From NCBI RefSeq assembly GCF_900157385.1, contig NZ_LT717700.1, positions 496,001 through 560,000 on the forward strand: a DNA stretch of 64,000 bases. The letters are read 5' to 3'. The translations under genes and the position numbers were made by a program. This document shows positions 1-8,758 of this stretch, piece by piece. Within the stretch, counting starts at the first letter, position 1, and every line of letters starts with the position of its first letter. The stretch comes from Mycobacterium terramassiliense. GTDB taxonomy: Bacteria > Actinomycetota > Actinomycetes > Mycobacteriales > Mycobacteriaceae. The notes below the pieces were generated by a model. It was not told the DNA's origin, ran no database searches, and saw nothing but the letters and a program-made list of their open reading frames with translations.

Positions 1-1512
1 CTCTTTGGGTTCGTCGGCGAAGACCAGGAAGCCGGCCAGCGTCAGGTCACGTTCGTCGGAGGCGGTGATGCCGGTACGCTCCGTCAGATCCGCGGCGGGC
101 CGGCTGGCGACGGCGACCACCCGGCGCCCGGCGGCGAACAGACCCGCGAGGGTCTCCTGCGCGACGGCGGCCGTCGCCTGGCAGCGATCAAGCACCTGCT
201 CGGGCGCGCCCTTGACGACGAGCAGGCGCGTTCCGTTGTCGTCGACCAACACCGACGACGCGCGGCGCTCGTGGTCGAACGGCAGCGTCGCGACCCGGTC
301 CACCGCGTCGCCCACCAACTGTCGTGGCAGGGGCGACTCCCAGAGCGCGGCATCGAGCGGATTGGCGCTCATGCCACCGGATTCCAGGTCGACGTCGGTG
401 GCCAGCAGTCCGAGCCGCCGGACAGGTTCGGCGGGGGTGCCGGCGGGATCGATCGCCTCGACCAGGCGGATCCGGCCCTCCGTCAGGGTTCCGGTCTTGT
501 CGGTGATGAGGATGTCGATGTCGCCCAGGTCTTCGATGCACACCAGGCGTTTGACGAGGACCTTGGCCTTGGCCAGCTGCCGCGACCCCGTCGCCAGGCT
601 GGTGCTGACCACGGCGGGCAGCAGCTGCGGCGTGATGCCGACCGCGATCGCCAGGGAGAACAGCACCGAATCGATGATCGGCTTGTGCAGCAGCAGGTTG
701 CTGGCCAGGATGACGACCATCAGCGCGATCGCGACCTGCAGCAGCAGATAGGAGAACCGGCGCAGGCCGACCTGGAAGTCGGTCTCCGGTTGCCGTTTGT
801 CCAAACCCGCTGCGATGCGGCCGAATTCGGCGTCCTTGCCGGTGGCGTACACCACGCCGGTGCCCTCCCCGGCGCTGACGATGGTGCCCATGAACGCCAG
901 GTCCGTCGATTCCGCCAGCTCCGCACCGGCGGGCACCGCCTCCGGCGATTTCTCCGAGCCCATCGACTCCCCGGTCAGGATGCTCTCGTTGCATTCCAGG
1001 CCGGTGACCTCGATCAGCCGGACGTCGGCGGGCACGGCCTCACCCAGCGAGAGGCGGATCACGTCACCGCGCACCAGGTCGGTGACGGGGACCGTGACGA
1101 ATTTCGAGTCGCGCCGCGCCAGGGCGTTGTGGTGCACACCCGCGTGCAGGTCGGCCGCGGCGCGCTCGGCGCGATATTCGTTGACGAAGCCCAAACCTAT
1201 GCTCGCCGCGAGGATTATGCCGATGATGACGGCCTGCATGCTGTCGCCCAGAAAGTACGAGACGATCGCGGTGCCGGCCAACAGGATCAGCACCGCGTTG
1301 CGCAGTTGACGGCCCAGCACCGCGAGCGCGTTGACGTGGTGGGTGCGCACCGCGTTCGGCCCATACCGCGCCAGCCGGTCGGCCGCCTCAGCGCTCGAGA
1401 GCCCGGCGGACGAACTGTCCAGCCATTGCAGGACCTGCTCGGCCGGGGCCGCGGCGACGCGGCCGGCGGTCAGCGCCGCCGCGTCGGGCGCGTCGCTCGT
1501 TGTCAGAGACAC
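1..1512 (-). CDS. P-type ATPase, MgtA/MgtB-like, 3' end outside the window
   Basis: The GTG start is at 1512 and the frame stays open to base 1, giving the first 504 residues of a cation-transporting P-type ATPase. Visible in order: an N-terminal cation-ATPase segment, two hydrophobic helices around residues 55-105, the actuator motif TGES near residue 180, the phosphorylation motif DKTGTLT at about D338, and a nucleotide-binding segment with FDHERR and KGAPE. This pattern fits magnesium-importing P3-type pumps of the inner membrane; the substrate is inferred from family. It lies 53 bp downstream of phoY1 on the same strand and may be cotranscribed. The transmembrane half that decides ion choice is missing from view. 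Confidence 0.85.
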   Translation of the reverse strand, partial: MSLTTSDAPDAAALTAGRVAAAPAEQVLQWLDSSSAGLSSAEAADRLARYGPNAVRTHHVNALAVLGRQLRNAVLILLAGTAIVSYFLGDSMQAVIIGIILAASIGLGFVNEYRAERAAADLHAGVHHNALARRDSKFVTVPVTDLVRGDVIRLSLGEAVPADVRLIEVTGLECNESILTGESMGSEKSPEAVPAGAELAESTDLAFMGTIVSAGEGTGVVYATGKDAEFGRIAAGLDKRQPETDFQVGLRRFSYLLLQVAIALMVVILASNLLLHKPIIDSVLFSLAIAVGITPQLLPAVVSTSLATGSRQLAKAKVLVKRLVCIEDLGDIDILITDKTGTLTEGRIRLVEAIDPAGTPAEPVRRLGLLATDVDLESGGMSANPLDAALWESPLPRQLVGDAVDRVATLPFDHERRASSVLVDDNGTRLLVVKGAPEQVLDRCQATAAVAQETLAGLFAAGRRVVAVASRPAADLTERTGITASDERDLTLAGFLVFADEPKE

Positions 1513-1565
1513 TGCCGGGCTCCCCTAGGTCGATCGCACGAAACCGGTTGTTCAACTGCCGTCAA

Positions 1566-2231
1566 TCAGTAGGTCGATATCTCGTCCTCGGCCGGCAGCT
1601 CGCCGGTGACCGCGAAGACGACGCGGCGGCCGACTTCCACGGCGTGGTCGGCGAAGCGCTCGTAAAAGCGGCCCAGCAATGCCGTTTCGACGCCCACCGA
1701 GATGTCGTGCCGCCAATCGTCGTCGATCAGCAAGCCGAACAATCCGCGATACAGGTCGTCCATCGCGTCGTCTTGTTCGTGAAGTCGGGCCGCGCCCTGC
1801 GGATCACGGGACACCAGCACCTGTTTTGCGCTGTCACCCAAGGCTATTGCCACCTTGCCCATGTCGGCGAAGCATTGGCGGACTTCCTCGGGAAGTACTC
1901 GCTTCGGGTGCTCCCGTTCGGCGATCTTGGCCACGTGCACGGCCAACGCACCCATTCGCTCCACGTCGGCGATGATCTGGATAGCGGCGAAGACCTCCCG
2001 CAGCTCACCGGCCACCGGCTGTTGTAAGGCCAAGAGCGCGAACGCCTCTCGCTCGGCCTGCGCTCGCATCGCCGCGAGCCGATCGTGGTCACCGATCACC
2101 TGCTGCGCGGCCGCATTGTCGGCCTCCAGCAAAGCCTGGGTCGCGCGCTTCATGGCGATCCCGGCCAGTCCGCACATCTCCCCCAGTTGCGCGGCCAAGT
2201 GGTCTAGCTGCCCGTGATACGCGGTTCGCAT
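1566..2231 (-). CDS. phoY1: PhoU-family phosphate regulator PhoY1
   Basis: A 221-residue all-helical protein with two PhoU repeats, each carrying a metal-binding acidic cluster ([12 protein letters not shown] near residue 90 and [12 protein letters not shown] near 190). PhoU proteins link the Pst phosphate transporter to the SenX3-RegX3 two-component system and restrain the phosphate-starvation response; in mycobacteria PhoY1 and PhoY2 act redundantly. Length and position next to glpD2/lpdA-type genes match Rv3301c rather than PhoY2. A strong GAGGAGGAAAGG ribosome site precedes the ATG. The downstream ATPase gene follows on the same strand. Confidence 0.93.
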   Translation of the reverse strand: MRTAYHGQLDHLAAQLGEMCGLAGIAMKRATQALLEADNAAAQQVIGDHDRLAAMRAQAEREAFALLALQQPVAGELREVFAAIQIIADVERMGALAVHVAKIAEREHPKRVLPEEVRQCFADMGKVAIALGDSAKQVLVSRDPQGAARLHEQDDAMDDLYRGLFGLLIDDDWRHDISVGVETALLGRFYERFADHAVEVGRRVVFAVTGELPAEDEISTY

Positions 2232-2485
2232 GGATCAAAGCCTTTCCTCCTCTCGGCACTTTTCGCAAGTGACAAAAGCCATCCGAACGGTGTCTAAATG
2301 GCTCCTCTCAGCGCGCCACCGCCGGTCTAGCGTTCGACACATGCCGCGAACCCGCCTGCTGACAGCGCCGCCGCGCGCGGTCGCTGGTCACGGCCGCTCG
2401 TGTCGCGGGTTGGCCCGCAACCCCTTACCGTTGGACGCAGCATGCCCGGCGCTGTGCGCGACGGTCTGACGACTCAGCGAATCAG
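2232..2485. other. Divergent intergenic region phoY1 / DUF5994-like gene
   Basis: A 254-bp spacer between divergent genes. It contains the purine-rich phoY1 ribosome site close to 2240-2255 (minus strand) and a small perfect hairpin at 2407-2423 with arms GGGTTG and CAACCC around a five-base loop. No convincing promoter hexamers could be fixed by eye. Confidence 0.4.
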
Positions 2486-3100
2486 GTGATGGAGATGGAG
2501 CACGAAAGTCGGGTGCAGCTCAAGCCCTTTCGGCGTGCGGCTGAGCACATCGACGGGGCCTGGTGGCCACGGTCGAGGCACCTGGTGGAGGAGCTGCCGG
2601 ACCTGGTGGCGTCGGTGTCCGACCGGCTGGGGCAGGTCGTCATGATCGGTTACCGCCGCAACGGCTGGGACGAGACGCCGGCCCTGGTCGAAATCGGCGG
2701 TCACACCGTCGAATTGCTGGGATTCACCAGTGACGAGCCGGCCAGCGTCATCCTGATCGGCGCGGACGGCCGCCACCTCACGCTGCGCGTCATCCGGCCG
2801 GACACCGGCGAACAGGCCGCACGACGAGCGCTGGACGAGGCGCGGGGAACCGCCGACGCCGCCGACGCCCCGGCCGGTGTGCCCGCGGCGTCGAAGTCGG
2901 TGGCCGACGTCGCCACCAAGCTGGCCCGCCACGAGGGGCGCGATGAACCGGAGCGCACCGCTGAGATCCTGCGCTGGTGCGAGGAGGCCGCGCGACAATT
3001 CGTCGACGCACCGGTGCAGGCCTTCGTTCCCATCCTCGTCGAGCACATCGTTCGCAACCGCATGATCGAGTCCCGCGCGGCGACCGCGGCCACTGGCTGA
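2486..3100 (+). CDS. DUF5994-like small cytoplasmic protein
   Basis: A 204-residue soluble protein. The N-terminal part (about residues 8-125) has the basic, WWPRS-containing opening and beta-rich body of the actinobacterial DUF5994 family. After an Ala/Pro linker, residues about 130-200 form helices ending in FVPILVEHIVRNRM, which resembles a three-helix-bundle domain. No catalytic motif is visible and the function is unknown. Start choice is open: GTG 2486, ATG 2489 and ATG 2495 are all in frame and none has a strong ribosome site. Confidence 0.75.
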   Translation: MMEMEHESRVQLKPFRRAAEHIDGAWWPRSRHLVEELPDLVASVSDRLGQVVMIGYRRNGWDETPALVEIGGHTVELLGFTSDEPASVILIGADGRHLTLRVIRPDTGEQAARRALDEARGTADAADAPAGVPAASKSVADVATKLARHEGRDEPERTAEILRWCEEAARQFVDAPVQAFVPILVEHIVRNRMIESRAATAATG

Positions 3101-3112
3101 GCCGGCCGCCGG

Positions 3113-4639
3113 CTACGCCATCGCGGCGCTGATCGCCGCGATGTCGGCGGGGCCGGGCATGCCCCAGCCGGGCTCATAGCCGAGCAACTCATCGGCCCGC
3201 ACCGTCTTCAGGTCGACGTCGAGCAGCTCGATCGCGTCCAGCGGCACCAGTGCGGGATGGACATGCCCGCAGGCGCGGGCCAAGGACACCAGCTCGAAGC
3301 GCAGGCTGGCGAGGTAGTTCGCGCAGCGCACCGACTTCAGGGCCGGGTCCAGGCCGTGCTGCAGCCACGGTGACTGGGTGGCGACGCCGGAGGGGCAGCG
3401 GCCGGTGTGGCAGCGCTGGGCCTGGATGCACCCGATGGAGAACATGGCGGTCCGCGCGACGTTGACCATGTCGCAGCCCGCCGCCAGGGCCAGCAGGGCG
3501 TTCTCCGGGATGCCCAGCTTGCCCGAGCCGATGAACACCACGTCGTGGTGCAGGCCCGCCTCGGCGAACGCCCGGTAGACACGCGGGAAGGCCCACTTGA
3601 AGGGCAGCGCGACGTGGTCGCTGAAGACCAGCGGCGCCGCGCCGGTGCCGCCCTCGCCGCCGTCGACGGTCACAAAGTCGACCCCGGTGCCGGTGCGGGC
3701 CATGCGGTCGGCCAGCTGTAGCCAGAACGGCTCCTCCCCGACCGCCGACTTGATGCCCACCGGCAGGCCCGTCTCGGCGGCGATGGTCTCCACCAGCTCG
3801 AGCAGCCCGTCGACGTCGTGGAAGGCGGAGTGGCCGGCGGGGCTCTTGCAATCCACCCCGACCGGAATGCCGCGGATAGCGGCGATCTCGGGCGTGACCT
3901 TCGCCCCGGGCAGCATGCCGCCCAGCCCGGGCTTGGCGCCCTGGCTCAGCTTGATCTCGATGGCCCGGATGGACGTCGTCGCGGCCACCCGGTCGATCAG
4001 GCGGGGCAGGCTGAAGCTGCCGTCGTCGTTGCGGCAGCCGAAGTAGCCGGTGCCGATCTGCCAGACGAGGTCGCCGCCGCCCAGGTGATACGGCGACACC
4101 CCACCCTCGCCGGTGGTGTGCAGGGCGCCCGCCAGGGCCGCGCCCTTGTTGAGCGCCGTGACGGCCGAGCCGGACAGCGAGCCGAAGCTCATCGCCGAGA
4201 CGTTGACCAGCGACGCGGGCCGGAAGGCCTTGGCACGACGGCGCGCGCCGCCGAGCACCTTGGCCGCCGGCAACGGCACTGCCGGGTCGGGATGCTCGGG
4301 TTCGCCGGCGGGGGTGGGCGCGGGGAACGCCGCGTGCTTGATGACGGGGTAGTTGTGGACCCGTTCCAGGTCGTTGTCGGTGCCGAACCCGAAGTACCGG
4401 TTGGACAGCTTCGCCGACGTGTACACCCAGCGCCGCTGGTCGCGGCTGAAGGGCCGCTCGGCGTCGTTGTCGGTGACGATGTACTGGCGCAGCTCCGGGC
4501 CGACCGCTTCGAGCAGGAACCGCAGGTGCCCGATGACCGGGTAGTTGCGCAGGATGGTGTGGCGGCGCTGCAGCAGGTCCCATCCGGTCAGGCCGGCCAC
4601 GCCGCCTCCGACGACGTAGGCCAGCCGACGCCGCTTCAC
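3113..4639 (-). CDS. FMN-binding glutamate-synthase-like protein (GltB central/FMN domain)
   Basis: A 508-residue protein with a short N-terminal basic/hydrophobic segment and a TIM-barrel glutamate synthase FMN domain. Recognisable pieces are the SFGSLSG stretch, the KLSQGAKPG loop, the TVDGGEGGTGAAP phosphate/FMN loop and a cysteine cluster (CIQAQRCHTGRC) like the 3Fe-4S ligands of GltB. There is no amidotransferase domain, so it is not a complete GOGAT; such stand-alone proteins are FMN oxidoreductases of unproven substrate. The GTG start at 4639 overlaps the stop of the upstream CBS gene by four bases (GTGA), so the two are probably translationally coupled. A longer open frame upstream belongs to the overlapping CBS gene region and was not used. 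Confidence 0.88.
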   Translation of the reverse strand: MKRRRLAYVVGGGVAGLTGWDLLQRRHTILRNYPVIGHLRFLLEAVGPELRQYIVTDNDAERPFSRDQRRWVYTSAKLSNRYFGFGTDNDLERVHNYPVIKHAAFPAPTPAGEPEHPDPAVPLPAAKVLGGARRRAKAFRPASLVNVSAMSFGSLSGSAVTALNKGAALAGALHTTGEGGVSPYHLGGGDLVWQIGTGYFGCRNDDGSFSLPRLIDRVAATTSIRAIEIKLSQGAKPGLGGMLPGAKVTPEIAAIRGIPVGVDCKSPAGHSAFHDVDGLLELVETIAAETGLPVGIKSAVGEEPFWLQLADRMARTGTGVDFVTVDGGEGGTGAAPLVFSDHVALPFKWAFPRVYRAFAEAGLHHDVVFIGSGKLGIPENALLALAAGCDMVNVARTAMFSIGCIQAQRCHTGRCPSGVATQSPWLQHGLDPALKSVRCANYLASLRFELVSLARACGHVHPALVPLDAIELLDVDLKTVRADELLGYEPGWGMPGPADIAAISAAMA

Positions 4640-5082
4640 GCCGAATCGAGATCGGCGTCGGCGTAGGCGCTGTACACGCCGAGCAGGTCGCGGGCCGAGA
4701 CGATGCCGGCCAGCACCCCGTCGTGCTCCACCAGGACGTGGCGGATGTAGTGATCCATCATCCGGGCCGACACCTGATCGACCGTCGCGGCGGCGTCGCA
4801 CCACACCAGCTTGGTGCTGGCCACGTCGGCGGCCGCGACCCGACCGGGATTCTGCCCGCGGGCCACCACCCGAACGACGTCGCGCTCGCTCACCAGCGCC
4901 GCGGGCCGGGTGTCGTCGCCCACCACGACCGCCCCGGCGTCGACGGCCACCAGGGCCTTGGCGACGTCGGCAACCGTGGCGTCGGCGGCGACGCGCGCCA
5001 CCGGCTCGCCGATGAGGGTGGAGATCGGGATGGCTCCCGCGGAAGTCGGGGCAGGCAAATCGGTCACGCCAGCAATGTTCAC
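4636..5082 (-). CDS. CBS-domain protein
   Basis: About 148 residues forming one CBS pair: first motif from ISTLIGEPVARVAADATV, second from DVASTKLVWCDAAATV, ending in IVSARDLLGVYS. CBS pairs bind adenine nucleotides or SAM and act as regulatory modules. It lies directly upstream of, and overlaps by four bases, the FMN glutamate-synthase-like gene, which suggests that it modulates that enzyme (inference). The GTG at 5082 is preferred because it sits behind a GGGCGGG stretch and removes an unlikely Pro-rich extension; a TTG at 5145 or GTG at 5067 are alternatives. Confidence 0.8.
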   Translation of the reverse strand: MNIAGVTDLPAPTSAGAIPISTLIGEPVARVAADATVADVAKALVAVDAGAVVVGDDTRPAALVSERDVVRVVARGQNPGRVAAADVASTKLVWCDAAATVDQVSARMMDHYIRHVLVEHDGVLAGIVSARDLLGVYSAYADADLDSA

Positions 5083-5248
5083 CGGAACTTGCCCGCCCTT
5101 TCTAGTGACCTCAGTCCCCAATTCAAGTGGCGGTGGTACTCGCAATTGCTGGCCTCAAGATCTGCCAGTCATGTGACACCCGGCCCTAGTCGGCGCGGCG
5201 AATGCCGTTCACGCTGGCGAAAGGCCTGTATTTCCCGGAGGGAACGGT

Positions 5249-7567
5249 GTGGGCGGCAAGGGATTTGCGGTTTTACTGGCGCTGAGCGTCGGCGCGTTGG
5301 CATCCGGCGGTATCGCCTGGCTGGCCGGCGCGCGCGACGTCGCCGACGCGTGCTGGATCGCGGGGACGGTGGCGGCCCTGGTTCCGGCGACGGCGTGGGT
5401 GCTGGCGGCGCTGCGCCACGGCCGGTTCGGGGTCGACCTCATCGCGATGCTGGCGCTGGTCGGCACCCTGCTGGTCGGCGAGCACCTCGCCGGCGCGTTG
5501 ATCGCGGTGATGCTGGCCGGTGGCCGGGCGCTGGAGGCCGCGGCCGAGCGCCGCGCGTCGCACGACCTGCGGGCCCTGCTCGAACACGCCCCGCGGTTCG
5601 CCCGCCGCCGAATCGGTTCGACGGTGACCACGATCGAGGCGGCCGACGTGGCCATCGACGACCTGCTGGTCGTCGGCCCCGGCGAAGTGGTGCCCGTGGA
5701 CGGGCGCGTCGCCAGCGCGGCGGCGGTGCTCGACGAGTCGGTGCTGACCGGCGAGCCGCTGCAGGTCGAGCGCGCTTTCGGCGAGCCGGTGCGCAGCGGG
5801 GTCATCAACGCCGGCGGTGCGCTCGACATGCGTGCCACCGCCACGGCCGAAGACAGCACGTACGCCCAGATCGTGCGGCTGGCCGCGCAGGCCGGGGCCC
5901 AGAACGCGCCGGTGGTGCGGCTGGCCGACCGGTTTGCGGCGTGGTTCTTGCCGTTGGCCCTGTTGGTCGCCGGCGGGGCGTGGCTGGCCGGCGGGTCGGC
6001 GGTGCGGGCCGTCGCCGTGCTGGTGGTGGCAACGCCGTGCCCGCTGCTGCTCGCCGCCCCGGTGGCGATCGTGTCCGGGCTGTCGCGGGCGTCGCGGCGG
6101 GGCGTGCTGGTCCGCGGCGGTGCCGCGCTCGAGAACCTCGGGCACGCAACGACTTTGGTGATGGACAAGACGGGCACGCTGACCATGGGACGCCCGGTCG
6201 TCATCGACGTCGCGGCCGCGCCGGGGCGCGATGCCATCGACATCCTGCGGCTGGCGGCTTCGGTGGACCAGCTGTCCCCACACGTGCTCGCCGAGGCGAT
6301 CGTCACCGAGGCGCTCGCCCGCGGCCTGCGGCTGTCGCTACCCACCGAGGTGGTCGAGCAACCGGGGCGCGGCGTCACCGCGACCGTCGGCGACCAGCTC
6401 ATCTACGTCGGCAAACTCCGCGGCGACACGCCCACGGAGTGGGCCCGCGCGGCGGTGAACCGCGCGCTGCTGGACACCGCCGCGATCGCCTGGGTCTGTG
6501 TCGACGGGCGACCGGCCGGCGCGGTGCTGTTGCGCGACCCGCTGCGCCGCCACGCACCGCGCACCGTGCGCCGGTTGCGCGGCGCCGGGCTGCGCCGACT
6601 GGTGATGCTCACCGGCGACCGCGCCGAGCCGGCCCGCGAGGTCGCCGCCGTCTTGGGGCTCGACGACGTCTACGCCGAGCAGAGCCCGGCCGACAAGGTC
6701 GCCGCCGTGCGCGCCGAACAGGACCGCGCGGTCACCGTGATGGTCGGCGACGGGGTGAACGACGCCCCCGCGCTGGCCGCCGCCGGCGTCGGCGTCGCGA
6801 TGGGCGCGCGCGGTGCCACCGCCTCCTCGGAGGCCGCCGACATCGTGTTGACCACCGATCGGCTGGAGCGCCTCGCGGACGCGATGGACATCGCGCGGTG
6901 GTCGCGGCGCATCGCCGTGCAGAGCGCGGTCGTCGGCATGGGCCTGTCGCTGGCCGCGATGGCTGTCGCCGCCCTCGGGTGGCTGCCGCCGGCCGCCGGC
7001 GCGCTGCTGCAGGAGGGTATCGACGTGGCCGTGATCGGTAACGCGCTGCGGGCCCTGCGCGGCGACCCGTCCCTCGAGGTCGACCTGCCCGCGCGAACCG
7101 AACGGATGCTGCGCCGCTTCGACGCCGAACACGACGAACTGCGCGACACCGTCGGCCTCCTGCGGGAGGCGGCCGACCGACTGGCCGACGCGCCGGATCA
7201 GGCTGCGCTGCAAGCGATTACACGCGCCCACGGTTTGCTCGTGGACCGCATTCTTCCCCACGAACGCGCCGAGGAAACCCAGCTCTACCCGGCCCTGGCC
7301 CATCCGCTGGGCACGGGTGAGGCCACCGCCACGATGAGCCGGACCCACGCCGAGATACAACGGCTGTCGGACCGGATCGGCGCGCACCTGGCCCTGGCCC
7401 AAAGCGGCGGCTGCATCGCCCCGGACCAGGTCGACGACCTGCTCGCCTGCCTGTACGGGCTGTACGCGTTGCTGCGCCTGCACTTTCTGCAGGAGGAGGA
7501 AAACTACTTCACCCTGGCCACCGCCGAGTCCGCCGAGTCCGCCGAACCGGGGGCGTCAGCCCGCTGA
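5249..7567 (+). CDS. P1B-5-type metal-transporting ATPase with C-terminal hemerythrin domain
   Basis: A 772-residue heavy-metal ATPase. Motifs: TGEP around residue 167, membrane metal-site motif TPCP at 262-265, DKTGT at 306-310, an SPH variant of the HP motif near 343, and GDGVND at 500-505. There is no N-terminal metal-binding domain. Residues about 620-760 carry the His/Glu pattern of a hemerythrin (EHDEL, HGLLVDRILPHE, THAEIQRL, HFLQEEE), a di-iron or metal-sensing domain. TPCP plus a C-terminal hemerythrin is the signature of the P1B-5 subgroup, associated with iron/nickel export in other bacteria. The GTG start follows CGGAGGGAACG. The 3' end overlaps the convergent PPE gene by 12 bp. 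Confidence 0.92.
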   Translation: MGGKGFAVLLALSVGALASGGIAWLAGARDVADACWIAGTVAALVPATAWVLAALRHGRFGVDLIAMLALVGTLLVGEHLAGALIAVMLAGGRALEAAAERRASHDLRALLEHAPRFARRRIGSTVTTIEAADVAIDDLLVVGPGEVVPVDGRVASAAAVLDESVLTGEPLQVERAFGEPVRSGVINAGGALDMRATATAEDSTYAQIVRLAAQAGAQNAPVVRLADRFAAWFLPLALLVAGGAWLAGGSAVRAVAVLVVATPCPLLLAAPVAIVSGLSRASRRGVLVRGGAALENLGHATTLVMDKTGTLTMGRPVVIDVAAAPGRDAIDILRLAASVDQLSPHVLAEAIVTEALARGLRLSLPTEVVEQPGRGVTATVGDQLIYVGKLRGDTPTEWARAAVNRALLDTAAIAWVCVDGRPAGAVLLRDPLRRHAPRTVRRLRGAGLRRLVMLTGDRAEPAREVAAVLGLDDVYAEQSPADKVAAVRAEQDRAVTVMVGDGVNDAPALAAAGVGVAMGARGATASSEAADIVLTTDRLERLADAMDIARWSRRIAVQSAVVGMGLSLAAMAVAALGWLPPAAGALLQEGIDVAVIGNALRALRGDPSLEVDLPARTERMLRRFDAEHDELRDTVGLLREAADRLADAPDQAALQAITRAHGLLVDRILPHERAEETQLYPALAHPLGTGEATATMSRTHAEIQRLSDRIGAHLALAQSGGCIAPDQVDDLLACLYGLYALLRLHFLQEEENYFTLATAESAESAEPGASAR

Positions 7568-8689
7568 GGGCGGCCGGGTCATGAAGGTGCCCTTGATCTC
7601 CAGCCCGATTTCGATGTCGTCGTATTTGCCCCCCTCGCGCTTGCCCTTGTTGCGCGGCGCGACCGGCGGCATCATGGGCGGCGGCATGAAGGGGAAGCCG
7701 GATTCCCCGGCCGGGAGCGGGGACACCGCCGCGGCCAGCTGCACCGGCGTCTTCGCGGCGGCCAACATTCCGACGGCGGCGGGCGGCATGGTCAGCCTTC
7801 CCATCGACACCCCCACGCCGATCGCCCCCGCGGGCGCCGCCGCCGACCCGACGCCCCTGACCGCGGCGGCCAGATCCGCCCCGGCCGCCGACAGGGCCGA
7901 CTCGCCCTCGGCCAGGCCCTGGCCGACGTCCCCGCCCACGCTCTGCAGCGCCTGCGCGGTGTTCAGCTGCGCCAGATAGCTGAGCAGGTTGATCGGGATC
8001 CCGCCCGCGATGAACTGGTTCGCGTAGGTGTTGGCCAGCCCGAACCAACCGGTCTGGGGGTTGAATCCGAACGGGGTGCCGACGATTGACTCCAGGATTT
8101 GGCCGATCGATTGCGCCGGGGCGGCAGCGGCGGGCGCGGCGGCGGCCTGCGCGGCGGCGGCCGCCGGATTGGCTATTGCCGGGGGCGAGGAGAACTGGGG
8201 CAGCCGGGTGGCCTGGGCCGTGGTTGCCGCATAGCGATACATCGCCGCCGCGTTGTTCACCCACATGCCCTCGTACTGGGCGTCGGTCTCGGCGATCGCC
8301 ACCGAGTTGGTGCCGAGCCAGTTGGTCGCGATCAGCTGGGCCAGCCGGGTCCGGTTGGCGGTCACCTGGACCGGGAAGACCACCGTGCGGCAGGCCAATT
8401 CGAACGCCGCCGCCGCGGCCTGCATCGAGGAGGCGACCCGTTCGCACTGTTGCGCGGTGGTGCCCAACCAAACGAGATAGGGCTCGACGGCCTGCACCGT
8501 CGCCGCGGAGGACGGACCCTGCCAGGTTTCGGTCATCGTGGACAGCACCGAGGCGTAGTTGGGCAGGGATTCCTCCAGCTCGGTGCCGAGCCGATCCCAT
8601 GCGGCGGCGGCCTCGATCAGCGAACCCGCACCGGGTCCGGAGTGGATCAGCGCCGCGCTGATCTCTGGGGGCAACGTCGCGAAGTCCAT
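7556..8689 (-). CDS. PPE family protein (tandem copy 1)
   Basis: A 377-residue PPE protein. It begins MDFATLPPEISAALIHSG with the canonical Pro-Pro-Glu at positions 7-9, followed by the roughly 180-residue helical PPE domain including WQGPSS and the conserved TANRTRL stretch. The C-terminal region has an Ala-rich linker, a GFNPQTGWFGLANTYANQF block and a degenerate SVP-like motif (SMGRLTMPPA), then a basic tail. PPE proteins are usually secreted by ESX systems as PE/PPE pairs, but no PE gene is adjacent. It is clearly homologous along its length to the next upstream PPE gene, so the pair arose by tandem duplication. Confidence 0.93.
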   Translation of the reverse strand: MDFATLPPEISAALIHSGPGAGSLIEAAAAWDRLGTELEESLPNYASVLSTMTETWQGPSSAATVQAVEPYLVWLGTTAQQCERVASSMQAAAAAFELACRTVVFPVQVTANRTRLAQLIATNWLGTNSVAIAETDAQYEGMWVNNAAAMYRYAATTAQATRLPQFSSPPAIANPAAAAAQAAAAPAAAAPAQSIGQILESIVGTPFGFNPQTGWFGLANTYANQFIAGGIPINLLSYLAQLNTAQALQSVGGDVGQGLAEGESALSAAGADLAAAVRGVGSAAAPAGAIGVGVSMGRLTMPPAAVGMLAAAKTPVQLAAAVSPLPAGESGFPFMPPPMMPPVAPRNKGKREGGKYDDIEIGLEIKGTFMTRPPSAG

Positions 8690-8758
8690 GACGTCTCAAC
8701 CCGCCAACTCTGTGGCAGTTCTCAACTGCCTTGTGCGGCAGGACATTTCGGTCGTCCC

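Noticed and set aside
4640..4804. N-terminal extension of the glutamate-synthase-like protein to 4804
   Set aside because: The added residues are Arg/Gly-rich shadow of the CBS gene; the GTGA overlap at 4636-4639 gives a better start.
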